From contig JAAGOF010000055.1 of the NCBI GenBank assembly GCA_010645155.1, positions 2,018,165-2,082,164 of the forward strand: a DNA stretch of 64,000 bases. The letters run 5' to 3'. The translations under genes and the position numbers were made by a program. This document shows, piece by piece, positions 34,901 through 49,900 of the stretch (the first letter of the stretch is position 1; each line of letters opens with the position of its first letter). The notes beneath the pieces were generated by a model. The model was given only the letters and a program-made list of their open reading frames with translations. It had not been told where the DNA came from and ran no database searches. This DNA comes from Tigriopus japonicus. Its lineage: Eukaryota; Arthropoda; Copepoda; Harpacticoida; Harpacticidae.

Positions 34901-37900
34901 TTTAGACGTGGAAAGAAATGACAAAATCCGCCAATTGTGTCACAAACCTAATTTTTCGTTGCAGTTTTATGCGCTATTTTGAAATACGTTGACGCTAAAA
35001 GGGATGAGCCAATGAATTGCGATAAATGATGAAATTTCCTCTTCTTTGAACATCTATTTTTTGCTCACAAGCCTTTCCCAGTTGTACTGCACAAGTACAC
35101 AACCAGTCCGTGCCTTAATCGACCAAATCTCTGTTTGTTCACTCTAGGAAAAACATTGGTCCATTTGGTGATTGGCACGTGTATGCTTTCGCCTACTTTG
35201 GCTATCAACTCCAGAGCATCTCCATCCTCTCCTCGATATTTATGACGGTGGTGTTGGCCCTGGAGCGCTATTTGGCCATCACCAAACCCATCGAGTACCA
35301 CAATGCCATTCAAGGCGCGAATCCATGGAAACGGGTGTGGATGTACATCATTCCCGTTCTCATCCTTTCCACCGTGTTCAACTTGCCCAAATTTGCCGAG
35401 ACCAAAGTGGTGGAGGAAATCATCATCAAGAAGAGGTAAGAGAGAGAGCATCAATCAAACATGATTGCGGCGGTTTTTGCTCAGATCCAAAGGATGTGGG
35501 GAGATTACAAAGACAATAGGCTGAAATGGGACGAAATGGAGAAGCTTTGAAAGGTGTTTGTTACGATGAAAAGAGTTTGAAAATGTTCCACCAGTCTTTA
35601 TCGTGCATTGAATCATCAAAAAGGAGTGCCTTGTTCAAGAAAAGTGTCGCACGGACATCTCAGCAATGATTCATGTACAGGGATCTTACAAAATGACTTT
35701 CTTCGTCTGGTCTGAAATGGGAAAAGGGTCCACTTTTTGGCCAGTCTAAATTGTTCCAAGCAATTAGTTGGTTTCTTCCCGCTTTCACAATGTCCGATTC
35801 TCTCGTTTATGTGAGGGTACTTGAAATGGGAGCAGGATCTCTGAGCCCACCAATAGAATCAGATGGGTCTCGTTTCTAGTGCACAAAGTGCCCCACAAGT
35901 CAAACTATCGCCGAGCGAACGGTTGAGGCCAAAAAATGAAAATTCCCCGGCATTTAGTAACAAAAATAATCGTTTTATTTTGGCATTCTTTCGTTTTTCC
36001 AAATCAAAGGACCAACATTTTTGCGCAAAAATGCTTCGTCTCAATTAAATCTAGAACGTTTTAGCTTTACTGAGCTCAATAAACTTTCGTCAATGGCAAG
36101 AAATTAGTGCATTATTCGACGCTGAATAAAGATGCTGTGAAGTAACGTAAGAGACTAGTGATTGTCGTCGTTTGATTACTGGCTTAAAATAGGATGAAGA
36201 AAATGGAAACTTGAAAATGGCAAATACTTAAACTTATTGTTTAGAACTTTCTTGGTTTTCTTTTTTTACATTGGCAACATATTGATGAATTTCAAGTTTC
36301 TTCATTCATGAATTGAAAAAGTAAAAATAAAGACTGTCCGCATTGGGATAGGTCTTAAATGCAGGTTTGTCAAGATGATAAGAACTTGACCAAATTCACT
36401 TCAAAGGGAAGGTGCAAAAATAACTAAATATGGATAACAAAAGTGAAAAAACAGCATAAACAGGTCTCAAACACTTATCAATCAAAATCATGATCGCCTA
36501 AAACACGTTCTTGAAGAAATGATTCATTATAGATAAAAATCGTTTAGTCTTTGGCAGATTTTCCTTATTTACTCGTGGTTACTGCAGCATGGTTGGAGAG
36601 TGGTTGCTGACTAGATACTTTATTCATTTTGATAGGGGTTTATATACATGGTAATATATATGACTAGGAGCAAGCATGAGTGAAGAATGTGAGCAAGGCG
36701 GGAATATTACAGTTACATACTTTGACTTTATCAAAAACTTCCTGTCACAGGATGTTTAATAAGGTTGGGAAGTTGTAATAAGAGCTAAAACTAAAACAAT
36801 GTTCGTTTATGTTGGAATTCCCATTTCCGTTGCGATCAATCGGTGACCAACTTGGATGAATTAAAATACAGTCTGTAGGTTAAACAAATCACTCACACAT
36901 TGCTTACTCTAGGTAACACCATGCTTACGTATTTGGGAAAATGGTGTGATATGTTTTGATATGTATTTTATGGGTGACGTCACAAATATTGAGGTATAAA
37001 TCCGCGCTTCAGATCCTTTTGTACGATAATCCTATTCACAGCATATCACAAGACTCTCATAAATGACGATTCCTGCAAAAGAAGCGTTTTCAGAGAGGAG
37101 GGAACATCAGATACGTCCTTCAAAACTCGCACACTTGATTGCCAGATCTGATCCAGCAAAGTTCAAGATGAATGGGAAGGCCAAACTTGGAACTACCTTC
37201 TTTGTTGGCAAGCCCCTCTAATCGACTTATTGCAAATCAACCGGATTTGAAAATTGAGCGAAAAGCAATACGTTTTTCCTGCTAATCTGCTTTCAGTCAC
37301 ATAAATCAGGTTATAAATACACGAGTCAGGCATCAAGATGGAAGTGGTCCTCGTCATGATGCCTCTTTGCTTGTCTCAGTCACAGTAAGTTACTACTCGT
37401 AGTTGGCGATATTGCGTATAAATGATGACCTCTCAACTAATACCATTTGGAAAAGCATCCATCTGATCTAAATGTTTAGGATTTGCTCGGAGGGAGGAAA
37501 CAACGAGGAAACTCGCTCCGAGATTGATGGCTGAGCGAGTCAGATCGCTCATCCACGATATGAAGGCTTGGAATCCGGAAGGAACTCGAGCGAGGAAATA
37601 ATCAGTTTCTGCTCTTGAATTCCTAATGAAGGTTTATTCTTTGCTACGATTATTGAAGCCTAGGTGATTTTATTTCTAACATACGGGGGGAAAACTTCTC
37701 ATTGAGAAACTTGTTACTGACTTAACTTCATGCAAAAATGCCTTGACGATGTTTTGGAATCTTCAGAGCGAAAAACAATCATATTCTCAAAGCATTTTGT
37801 ACTGTGTATGCCATGGGTTGACTTTCTTTTGATATGAAGACCCTATTTGCCATTTCCTTTGGTGTCAGTCTTGAAACGAAACCTGATTACACCGAAAGAA

Positions 37901-40900
37901 GATTACACTCAGTCAAAGGAAGTGGAATTAGGCATTTCATTGAAAGTTCTTCTTCCATTTCAAACATGTTAATTTACCTGATATGAGGGAATTCCACTCC
38001 ATGTAGAGTACATACGATTAATGTGGTATGATTCATGTTTTATTCAATTTTCCGGAAAAATGAGCATTTCGGAAATGCAAAATTTGAGTCTTGAGGTAGA
38101 TTTACTTATGTTGCAAAATGGTTCAAGTCTGCGATCTATGAATAGCGTCGTCAAGTGAGGAAGAACCCTTGAGGGACAGCTGCAGTTGAATCATATTTAT
38201 CTGGTTAAAACTGGTGAATAAACTGTGAATACATTGACATAAAATGAAGCAAATTGCATAGTACTCGACAATATGAAGAGGAAGAAGGTTATTTCAAAAA
38301 AGAACATTTAATGTATAATTTTAGGATGTTTTAATATAGCAAAAAAACCTTCAAAAACGCTCTGCCAAAGTGCGAAAAAGCGAGTTTGAAGTTTAGGCTT
38401 TGTGCCGATCCTTTGGAAATTACTTGACCTCGTTTATTATTTGAAATATTGGGGTCAATTTTTTGGGGTAATATGACATGAAAGAGAGTTCTTATGCAAT
38501 AGGTAGTTTCCGTTTATTTGTCGAGACCATGGGTGTTCCATGAAGAAAATAGCCGCTCTTTGACTCGAAAGAATTCAGATTTGCAGGAGACTGTAGGGCG
38601 AGATCGAACCCCAGCCATTCACACGGCAAACCGACGCAGTACTCACTTCACCATGTCTCAGATTTTTCATAGGATGGCTAGGTTAGAAATGATAATGTCC
38701 TGTTTTAGACCTTAAAATTTACATTATTTTGGAAATTGATACTAAAATTACCATGCTAATGTTGGTAAATGGTCAATTGGAAAAAATGTGGGGACCCTAG
38801 AACCTACTATAATAATACCCTACCTATGAAGATCAAAAGTTAAAAACAAACAGTAAAAGCTACGACTAAAGCAACGCCACTGGTAACCACTTTTGGAACT
38901 ATTATTGTCAGCTACTCGTCTTGGCCGAAGGCCATTCATTCTATGTTCGTGAATGTATTGGTAGTGAGAAGTTTATTTACACAATTGAAATTACTTCCAG
39001 AAACAAGCAAGGATAATGGGCTGTTACATCACACGTAGGTCCTCAATAGCCTCGAAAGGGAATGGTTGAGTTGGTGTGGTGCATACATTCATACATACAG
39101 GCTCACGAAATGGAGATAATTGGGCACTCTGTTTGATTTGCCTACTGCTCTCACGACGCCCGTAACAAACAATGCAGGTTCGCTCTTCCTTAAAGTGAAC
39201 CTAATTTCTTTCCGGGATCTTAAAACGTCCTTGAGTACATTCCAATGCCATGACCAAACACTTTTCCGAGGAGTTTCTCGGTGCAACTGACTCGTAGCCA
39301 AAGAAATAAGGTTCTAATTGGTTCATGGCCCTCATTAGTTGGTATTAGGTTGCCCTAGTCGATACTTGGAAGTAAACACTTCCTTGCATACTAAAACGGG
39401 TCATTCAGGTATCTGTAAATGCAATTCCAAACATGTTTGTCAAATCAATATTGGGATTGGCTTGACACCCATGAATACGGTTCCTTTGATGGAATAACGT
39501 CAATGGTACCTTTGAAGGTGGTTTACAACGAAATGGGCGGGATATTTCAAAAAGTCGGTGGAAATCAAATTGGAAGGCAAACCGACAAATGCCAAATCCG
39601 AGTAGGTCATGGCAGTTCATGATTGAGAGCTCTTTCCATTTATTAAAGGGAGTATTTTGAAAGCTAAACAAACGTTAAAATCCTCCACCCCTTGAGGGTT
39701 TTTGGAACGCTTGCTTACCTATTTTTGAACGACTTTTGAAATTGTATTGGGAATGTAAGTTGTCCTTGGTTGATATTAGAGGTGTTCGTTACTCCATTTA
39801 GTTCCAGGGTTTCAGGGTAAATGTCTTGAATTTATGAATGCCATATGAATAAACCTTCAAGAGGAAATGGGTCGCTTACGTACATGCATGGCAGAAAACG
39901 AGAATTTCTGTTGTTCAATCACGCTTTGGCATGTTAAAGTATCAATTTGGTCGATACTTTTGACGTAAACCAATAAAAAAGTAGACCAATGATAAAATAG
40001 AGGTTTCTTACAAGTTTGATGCACTCAAATTGAAAGATATTCATTCCAGTATTTGATTTATTCAAATCTGGCATACATACAAAAAAGCAATGTTCGTCAT
40101 TGGTTTCAAAATCTACTTCCAAGCACCCTTCAATTTGGATTGACCTAGTTTTTTTGTTTTTTTCTGGTTTCGTATTTCAATTCAAACCAAAGTAGTAGCA
40201 AGTGAAGGCTAAAACCTTGTTCAATTAATACATTGTCAGACAATCATTAGTGATGTATCGTAAAAAATAGTCATTCTGAACATGGTGTTTTCAAGAACAA
40301 GGCTCTCCAGAGCACTTTGCCTCGCAAATTAAGTGCCCTATAAAAAATAAACTGGCAATCATTGAGCCTCAAACTCTTTTAAGATGTCTGGGAATGAGAG
40401 AGCTCTTACCCACACAAACTCTATTTGGGAGAAAGTTCCCTTAGAAAAGATTTCACATAATGGAATGTCTTCGTTGTTGAAGCACCCCTCGTTATCGTAT
40501 ATTTTCACAAAACCGCCCACAGTCGAGGTGGTCACGAATGATTGCATAGAAACGAAGGTCTTTTTACTTGTCTCAAAACGGTCTCCCACGAAGGACCCAA
40601 TAGGGTCTTTTGTTAGGTTAACTTTCCAATATTTTTCTCGCGTCGTTCTATGCAATGCCTTACTTAATAGAACAAATTGTACTATAGACTTTTTGTACCA
40701 TATTCTCAGACCCTCTTTTGTTTCAATGGGAGTCGGGTGTGTGATATTCGAATTTTCACAAGTGAGGAATGAAACTGTACCCATCAAAGTTACGGCACGG
40801 GATTGGAACAAAGAAATCCTAGGTTTTTCGGATTCCTATCTCAAGATGGTTCTCGCACACTCATTCAGAACCGTGCCAAATCTTGAGTCTCGCTTAAACA

Positions 40901-43900
40901 ATTTTCTGAGCCAATCTCTCATTCATATTTCTCTTTGTTGGCTCAAGAGCTTGAATTTCAGATATTATTGTCCATTTGTGTGTCTGTGATGGATAATTTG
41001 TTGGCAGAGGGTGGCCCGATATTCTGAGTAACATATGCTTTTAGGCAGGGAAAACCAATTTGCCGGAGCTTGAGAGAGGTAATCTATCCAGTTGTACGTT
41101 ACAGTTTACTCGGAGCCTCAAATTAATGAAGATGGACAGATATCCCAACGTAGTTAGGAATGAGGATGAAGGAAGCGGGGAACATGGCTACAAGTTTGAA
41201 CATATTTTTTGGGAGAAAAGAGGTAAATTTACGAAGACTCATTCCACGCGGTAGTGAAGAGAATGAATGAGTTTTATTCAGATTAATCTCACTCTCTATC
41301 CGCTTTTTGGCAAGTGAGTGAACATACACTTAACAAAGAGGAAAATGTCATGATAAACGACAAACTTGTTCCCTCGCCAAAAGCAGGCCTTTCATGTTTC
41401 AAAGAATCATGAAAAGAGTCATCTAAAACTAATGCCGAAGATGCTGTCCGTGATGTCCAAGTTTGTGGCAAAAGCTCTATGATAGGGAAAAACAACAAGC
41501 TTTAGAAAGCCACCACATTTTGAAACTTTAGACCCTAGTTAACATTTGAAAACTAGAAACAAAGTTTGAATTAGGGAATAGTTCTTCAAGTTACCTTTGG
41601 CCCCAACTTTTTGGAAAAACCGAGCGGTAATGAAATACGAAGACTTGAGTTGAGTTGCGATGTGTAAATGTTGGCTGACGTGCTTAATAGTAAACTACTT
41701 GGGGTTTGGACTCATGGTGAGGTGTTAATTAAGTGCAGTGGTAGTAACAGGGGCTATAAAAAGCATTCGACGAACAGAAAAAAGGATGAGACCAAAAGAT
41801 GGTCAGAGAAATGGCATTTCTGTCTGCCGAAAAATAGAGCTTGTTTTTGGTGATTCATGCACCATGCAATATTATTTCATGTCATTGATTCATGCTCAAC
41901 AACCACTCATGATTGTAAGCCCTCTAAAGTGAGGTTGGTCTTCTAGGAATGCCACTTTTTTATTCATTTTTATATATTAGCAATATCAATTCGAGATGCG
42001 AAATGCAATTAAATTATACTCATCTTTATATATTGGTATTTTTTTCAAGATTTCACCGTAAATGATCTTATTCATTGCTTCCGTGATATTCCGCTCAATT
42101 GAAGAGTTAAGTCACATTGTTTTCGCCATGTTCTCACGTTCGTAACTAAAAATGAATTGAACTCGACACATCTGAAGAACCTTTAGTAGATTGTCTGCCT
42201 GCTATTGTTCAACCCACCATTGCTCTAATATTCTGGTTTTGCTAAAAAGTTCGTTGGACATATCGTTCGTAGATATATTTTGCCATTTTGTAATTCCTTT
42301 TCTTCTCGAAAATATCAAATTCTTCTCAAAATTATTAAGAAGTGTTATTGATTATCGCCACTAACATTCTCACTTGTGCAGGATATTGCTAGAAATAACT
42401 AGCGACCCTGACAGATGCTCTAGGTTCTAGGCTTGAGTGCTTCAATTGGGTTTGGATGTCTTACTTACCGTTTTCGTCAATGGAGTAATTCCATCGTCAG
42501 TAACAACCTGTTTCAAATCAGCATTAACATATTTCGCCCATTTGTTCGAACGATATTCTCAGCTTTAGAAAATCACCTCCAAATTCTGTCTCTACTCGAA
42601 AGGTTTCACACATTCATTCTGCTTGTCACAAGAAAAGCTATAACAGGGATGAAGAAGAACCAGATTTTCTTCAAATTTATGATTCTGCCGACTATGCTTG
42701 CAAGTGCTGAAACATTCCATTTGGCAGGAACAACTGGCATTCGGTCTTTGTCAAGAGTTTCGCAACGCATCCTCTCGAAATTTGATGGTCCAAATGCCGC
42801 TCCAGCAATTTTTTTAACAAATGATAGCATACCAGCCGTGAGCTTTGCTCTACGTGTGCCAAACCTTGTCAAGTTTGACGACCCTTTTTCTGTTGGATCT
42901 TTCAGAGTGGACCCAGAAACGTTCGAGACGGAGTTCTACAATTACACCCTCGTGACGGTACATCCGACCGATCTTCGCATGAACGATGCCTACATTTTTT
43001 GGTATAACAATTTGGCCAAGCTGCTCATCACGGGTTTGATTCCATTCCTCTCGTTGTGTATCTTCAACACGCGGATTTATGGGGCACTTCGTCGTCGTCG
43101 CAATGTTATGGGTCCAAATGCCACAGCAGCCCATCAACAACAACTGAACGAGGACAATCGTCAGGCTCTGGTTCTGTTCTCCATCGTCATTATCTTCCTC
43201 ATTTCCAACGTTCCAAGGATCGCCCTAAATCTTCACGAGGTAAGAGATTCGACATGGCGAAAACCTTGTCTGATTGTCATGGAACGAAAAGATTCGATCT
43301 TGCTGGTCCCACTTTGATCATTGACGAGATCAAGCAAGTCGCGAAGAGAAATCGGATTTCAGATTAGATTTTCATTACCTGTCAATTTCATCTTAAGAAT
43401 GATGCTTAAGTCGCATGTCAAATCGAAGGATTCAATGTCAATTGTTTGACATTGCTTGATAACCTTTCCCAAAAACTAAAAATCAAATTGAACGGGTAAG
43501 AATGACAGAATAAGAGTATCAAATGTCGTCTCTCCTGGGTTTCCCTTTACGTTTCTTTACTCACGAAGGGCAAACAAATCTCTGGCTCTGCAAAATTGGA
43601 ACCATTAAGAAGGCGCTCCGGAGGTCGAATTGCATTTTTAGAGGCAAGGAGTGCTGAAACCGTCCTTGGCCTGCGTTATTTAAATTCTGCCCATGCCTGT
43701 CAGGGCCTAAAATATCAGCTTTTTCCTCAGAATTTGTGAAGCATGAAGTGTCTGAGTATCCCAAAACTAGAGCGCAAAAGCTGAAGCTATGTACAGGGTG
43801 AAAGGGATTTGAAAACAAACCCCAATTTTCAAATCATTTTAGGATAGTCTAAAGAATCCAAATGGTACAATACGGGCTTGACTCGACCCCCAACATAAAG

Positions 43901-46900
43901 ATTGAAAAGCTTAACTGGTGTCGATTTATTGTAAGTCTCTTCAAAATACAAGAGCACCTTTAGAATCAAAGAAGCGTGAGAAAAGTGACGCCCGAATAAT
44001 CTGATGTAGATATATTTTTGAAAAAATTTAAGAGAGTGATGCTTAACCTTCAAATGATTCAAGACCCCAATTGATTATCAGATATGGTACCATACTCACC
44101 ATTATTGGATCCAAGATAACTGAGAAATGAGACCAAGCTTTTGTCGCTTTGCGGAATCATCTTCCCCGTGTCAAAAGACGTAATTACCTTGGCTTATTTT
44201 GACACCCTATTTTCCTGTTTTGAATCCCTAACCTGCAGATAGTCCATTGCAAAATATCTGCAAAACCCTTTTTCGACCAAATTTCATCCCTAGTCGGATA
44301 TGGTCATGAAATCGTCATTAAAGTCGTCTTGCACCAACTTCTAGTTTAAATAGGGTTTCTTTAAGATTTTGCTCACCCTGTGACACCAGGGACCAAACGT
44401 ATGTTTCAGCCAACCCTAGTTTCCCTTTTTGCTCAATTGAATGCAGTGTTCTAGACTTTTGAGCACTTGAACTGTCTAGGAGTGCATTTAACAGCATTTT
44501 GTTTCAAAGCATTATTGGATTTTTTTGTGCCCTTGAACATACCTGGAACCATTCTTTTTGGATCTTCAGCGGATTGGTTTACTTCCTTCATTTTAATTCA
44601 TATTACAGGCGCTGCCACGTCTAAAGACAAAGATACTGATCCTTCAGGCTTTTTCAACAATCCACAGATCGATCATCTCAAACTTGTTTTAGCCTATATT
44701 ACAAACAGCTTTTTAAACTTCGTTGGCGCTTGGGCCATAAAATGGGATCTCCCTTTTTGTGCTCATTCAGTCTTGTTGGAAAAGGTCTTTAGGGTAGTGT
44801 TGCAAAAGTTTGACAAATGATGAGCTCTGGATCAGGACAAGCCTGTGCCATTGATCCACTTTGTGGCATCATCCACTGTCAACCTCAAAAAACACAAACA
44901 CCGAAGGAGACACATGTTTTTATCCTCTGGCAATGTGTGTCGACAGTAAATAAGACTCATTTTACCGTCAGTTTAACAAGCATACGCGGCCAAAAAAAAC
45001 TAGGGATTAAAGGCAAGGGACTATGTCCTCTAGTAGAGCCAATTTGTAAGCTGAAACTGTATTCTACCCAACCCAGGCGACAAATGTGTGATGTGCCATG
45101 GTGTTCCAAGTGCTTTTGACAAATTATTCCGGAGTTGCTTCTTAAAGAATCGTATTTCTTTCTTAATCTCGTGGCGTAACAAGAGACCTGGGGAGGGGCA
45201 ACTTTGATCTAAGGATCATTCATCCCACGCCTACTCAAGACCACCCTTCTCCTCCCCCTTTCACTACCAAATGTGACTTCTCCCAACGTATCTGTCAGCA
45301 GATCTAGAGAGGCAAGGTTGAAAAAGGTCGTCGTATGCCAAGACATTTAAGTTTTTCTGCTCCGTGTCGCCGTTGAAAAGCACCTTGGGAACTTGAAGGC
45401 TTTTGTCAGAGAAGGAATTTAGAGGAATTTCTACTTCATTCACAAGAGTTTGCTCTAAGAAAATGGGAAATTCTTGTTTGCTTTTCGTTTGAAAGGAAGA
45501 TCAGATTTTTGCTCTCAAACAATTTGAAGGCTGTCAGTCTTCTATTGACTCTTTTCCTTGAATGCGTGAGGTGCCCATGTCTGTCTACCAACCTTCTTAC
45601 TTAACTTCGTAAGAAGATGGAGCAGTCTAAACCCCTTCAAACACTGATTTGTGAAAGAAAACCACTCTTCATTTGGATTGGCAATGTCAAAGGAAGAATC
45701 CGATTACGCACATAATCCGTCTGGAGACTTAATTCTATCTAGATTTGGGCCTGTTACTCGCCATCGAAATAAGCCTTTCAAATGCCTCTCCCATGAATTG
45801 GTTTCAACCATTTTAAGCCAGCACTTCCAATTTGCTCTACGACGAAGTGTTCCTCTCGGTTCCAAATATCATTTCTTAAAGGCTATAACCAAAAGTTGAG
45901 TTCGTAAACTGTGTACCTAATGATCATATAATATGGTTTAGGATCAAACTCTTAATGAAACGTCATAATTGAAGGCAATTTTGAATCACAACATAATCGG
46001 CAAGTGTTTGTGTTTCTTCTCGTCAAAGGGTCAATTTTAGAACAAAGCGTTGGAAATTCGGTCTTTGTTTTCTAAATTTTCGTAAAGAAATACAAACTTA
46101 GGTCAAACGTTCCTTTCTGAGGCATTTTTTAAATACACATTTTTTACGAGTTCTATCGTGTCAAACTGCATGGTTTACTGCTCCATTTCTGACGAATCTC
46201 CGTGTATCTCCAATCAAGCAGAGCTAACCTTTAAGGTTTGGCAAAGTCAAGTAATAAAGTTCATCTCTGATACTTAGAAAATCAATGAAGCAAGCAGCCA
46301 TTAACTTGGAGTCAATTAGCCATATGGGCCAATCCAAGAAAATCGAAAGACAAGACAGGTCTTAGTGATCCTTGGCAATCTCACTTAGATGGGTTCAAGT
46401 GGACGGAGAGAAATTGGTTGCCATGCTCTCCCAAACTGGGTTCTTGGATACACAATCTTGAGTGTTTGTTGACAGGCATCAATCCAAAGGTGAGGGAAGA
46501 ATTGTTGGTCCAGAAAGCCGAACTTCAAAACTTCTTGCCCACTCTAGAAGCATATGAATAAAGACCATTCTTCCTTTTTCAATAAAGAGACAAGATGACA
46601 TGTATTTGGGCTCATATTTAGCCATGATTATAAAGATTTTCCCTAAGCTGAAATAATACCCCAAATCTAGAGATCTGTTTCAGTAAACGAATTCTTCTAT
46701 GAACGAAACCCTGACTGATGCAAGTTTGTCTCGAAAAGAGAGAAGTCGACTGATCAACCTTGGCTTCTCAAAATAGAGGCATTGCCTGGATACTTTAACT
46801 TTCAACTAATAGCAGGAACGACTACATGACATGTCTTGTGCATATTTCGTGCACCTTCCTGGGATTAACCATTTACTTGTAGCCGACCAAAACGTTTCAA

Positions 46901-49900
46901 TCACGTTGCAATGTCAAAAACGCAAATTCTAGATTGAAAGCCAAAAGGTGCATGGAACAATCACATTTGGTGGCTGACCTCGTTGACTCGAACAACAGTA
47001 TACAAACTGTAGACTTGTACGTATACAGAACATAGGGGAGGGTATGTACACATCAAGTCACTTTTTTCTCACAGTAAAATTCAGTAAAACGCTTTCGTAC
47101 TTCATTAGGTTGTACCTTGTTAATTGAAGTGTATTTTTACTTGTTAAACACTGGAAAAAACTTTTGCATAGCTTTTCCTCATCCAGAGGATCAACTTTAT
47201 GATTGGATTCATGCATGTCAGTCAGAAAATTAATTTGCAGGTTTTGAAAGTTCTTCCATCTCGTTCTTTTTCTGGAACTCTTTGAATCATAAGCGGACAG
47301 AATATTCAACAGTATTGAAAGAGGTTCCTGGAATAACGAGTATCATTGCGCGACCCTCTAGGATGTGGATCGCATAAAAGTAAAGCTGGCTCCAACTTGT
47401 TCACTGACCGCAAGGTCCTCTTTTCTCGTCTTTGTACAAACCAACATCAAACGCGAGTTGTGAAAGGAACCCACAATTTTTTGGCTTAGTATCCAAACAT
47501 CCTTTAAGTACTTCTTACATAATCCAGTTGTGCGTTCCTACAAGATTGCGCGATGGACGAACGAAGTCCGGATTTATTGAGTAAGTCAGAAAGTACTCTG
47601 TGGAATGAAGCACGCACAAGAAGTCAGTTCAGATTGTTCTTTGGGTTAGGGTGCCAATACTTTCCAAGAAACTTTTTGGTGGAGTGGCTGAGGAGAATAT
47701 GAAACAGGAAAAAGAGCTTCTTTGGCAGAAAAAGCACTTTATCCAACATGATGTTAAGGACGTTTGTGAACAAATACACCTTTCTTTCGCGAAAGGTATT
47801 TTTGAGTGGCGACTGTGAACTTTTCACTGGATGTCTTTGATTTCTTTTTACACTATTTGGAATAGCGGTTTCTTTTCAAAGGTAGTCAAAGCAGTTATCA
47901 CCTGAGGGTCTTTTAGCCCCACTGGATTTGACACTTTGGAAGAAACAAACACAAACCGCTTTGTGATTGTTTATTGGCTCTAACAAATATCCCAACGTGC
48001 ACGTGTTGACAGAAGTTGGGCCAGTTCAAATACGTACAGTAGTCTTTTAAGTAAGCACTTGGTCCTTCTTCCTGTCAGAGACGTTCTTCTGAGCGGTTGG
48101 AAAAGAAGCCGTAATCTTAATTATTGATGGAGCCACCATGCTTAAACTGATTTGGCAAAAAAATGAAGTTTTGCTTGTGATCTAATAAGGCGATATTTTG
48201 GGATGAATTAGGTATTCAAAAGAGCAAAAGAACACCTCCCAAGTCTATGTAATTATCGTCATATATGAGGAGCTGGGTAAAGCAAAGCATCATGACCAGT
48301 TAACATCTCTCTTCAGTCGGTAGTTGACCTGTTTGGGCAAAGAAGTGTTCTTTTTGAAGAAACAGATATATGATCGCATCCGCACTAAAACGAGAATTTT
48401 CATTTTTCTTGACCCAAGATGGTCGAATAATCACAAATTGAGTCGCCATTCAGTGTTCACTCAGTGGTTGGTGGCTTGTCTACACTTACTACTTGAGGTT
48501 CTAACCCCAAATGTTGTGGAAGTGCCTTTCGTGTATGGTCTTGTTCCTCCCTTTATGCCCTTTAACGATCTTGAACGACTTGAAATGGTTAGGACTGACC
48601 TGGAGAATCTAGAGCAAGGAGTTCTCAACACTTAAACTAAGCACTTGGCATATTTTTACCACAAAATCAATCTCCCGGAACCCCTCCATCCACCATGGAC
48701 CCATCGCGGGGTCTTGAAAAGTTTCCATTTTACGTGTAAGATATACAAGTACGTACAGTACAATCACTTAGTTCAAGTCAAGGTTGCCTAGAATCAAAAT
48801 TAGTATCAGTTTCTTAACCTTGGAGAATAATAATTTCAAGAAAATGGCTTCAAGTTTCGTCCTTGTTTCAGTGTCCAATACTTTGTGGAGTTTGGTAAAC
48901 TTCAAAACTCATAGTTTAGTACATACAAATAACTTTCCACGAGCTTTGTCATTTTTTGATCTTTTGAGAGCCAGATCTTGAATAAAAAATGCAGTCCATG
49001 TCTTCAAAGTGCAAAATCCCATTTTGGTGCTTTTCGTTTTTTGGTTGCAATATTTGTGCTAACTGTTTAAGCAATTTATGGAAAGATTTATGGAAACAGG
49101 TTTATACGGATATCTTCTACAAATTATGTCTCCAACTTGAACGATTGTTCTAGTCAGTGCTACAATAGTCAAAATGATTTCATAATAAATTCTAGTGGGC
49201 AAAATTTGGTGTAAAATCATGGTATGTTGGAAAACGTTTGTCAATTTGCTGACAGATTCTTAAGATTGTGCGAAGGAATACATTCGCCCACAATTAAAGT
49301 AAGATAAAATGTAAATTATTTCAACACGGTACATATGTCTAACCCACTTAATGTCGTTTTTTTCAATCATTAGTCTAAAAGATTAGTTGGACATGAAATT
49401 GTTCGAACTTAAAAGAAATTCATGCGAGTTCTTGCCAGTTTTCAGAAAATCGTCACTAAATAAGCGTGGTGGCTTCTTGCGCTTTCTGTCTCGGTTGTTT
49501 GTCTGTAGCATGTCAGAGCTAATGCTCCTAATTCTTCTTTCAGGTCTTCACCATCGAGCAATACAAAGAGGATGTCTCCCACGGATGCATTCATTTGCCT
49601 TTCTGGGTCCTTCTCTCGGGCACGGTCTCGCAATTGCTGATGGTGGTGAACTCGTCCATCAACTTCTTCATCTATTGTGTCATGTCGGCTCTCTTCAGGG
49701 AAGTCTTCTGGGACTACGTCACCGCTCGGTGTCCACAAATCAATTGCAAAAAGACACCAAGAGCCGAGAATGGAGGCGGAGATGGTTGTGGATCGGGACA
49801 AGCAGCGGCGGTTTCACGAGCCTCTGTGGAACTTCATGAGACCAAGGTGATTACGATTTCATCCGAGAACAATTGGAGGAATGGCGCCAAGACACCGCGA

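Larger units (their letters stand above)
28965..35147 (+). other. GPCR intron 1
   Basis: A 6.2-kb intron (GTAAGT...CTCTAG) containing SINE copies at about 31455-31640 and 31812-32012 and a hAT MITE at 32039-32238. The open frame at 34217-34714 has no splice support. Confidence 0.85.
35436..42905 (+). other. GPCR intron 2
   Basis: A 7.5-kb intron. It holds two promoter-like modules with short frames (36975-37221 and 37312-37534), a SINE-like sequence on the minus strand (about 38588-38670), and a region open on both strands (40359-40989). Confidence 0.85.

Noticed and set aside
42433..42905. N-terminal half of the open frame at 42433-43317
   Set aside because: This part is intron read-through; the real exon begins after the CAG at 42903-42905 and continues the receptor in frame from exon 2.
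44467..45119. Two overlapping frames in GPCR intron 3
   Set aside because: No domain, no splice signals and ordinary base composition.
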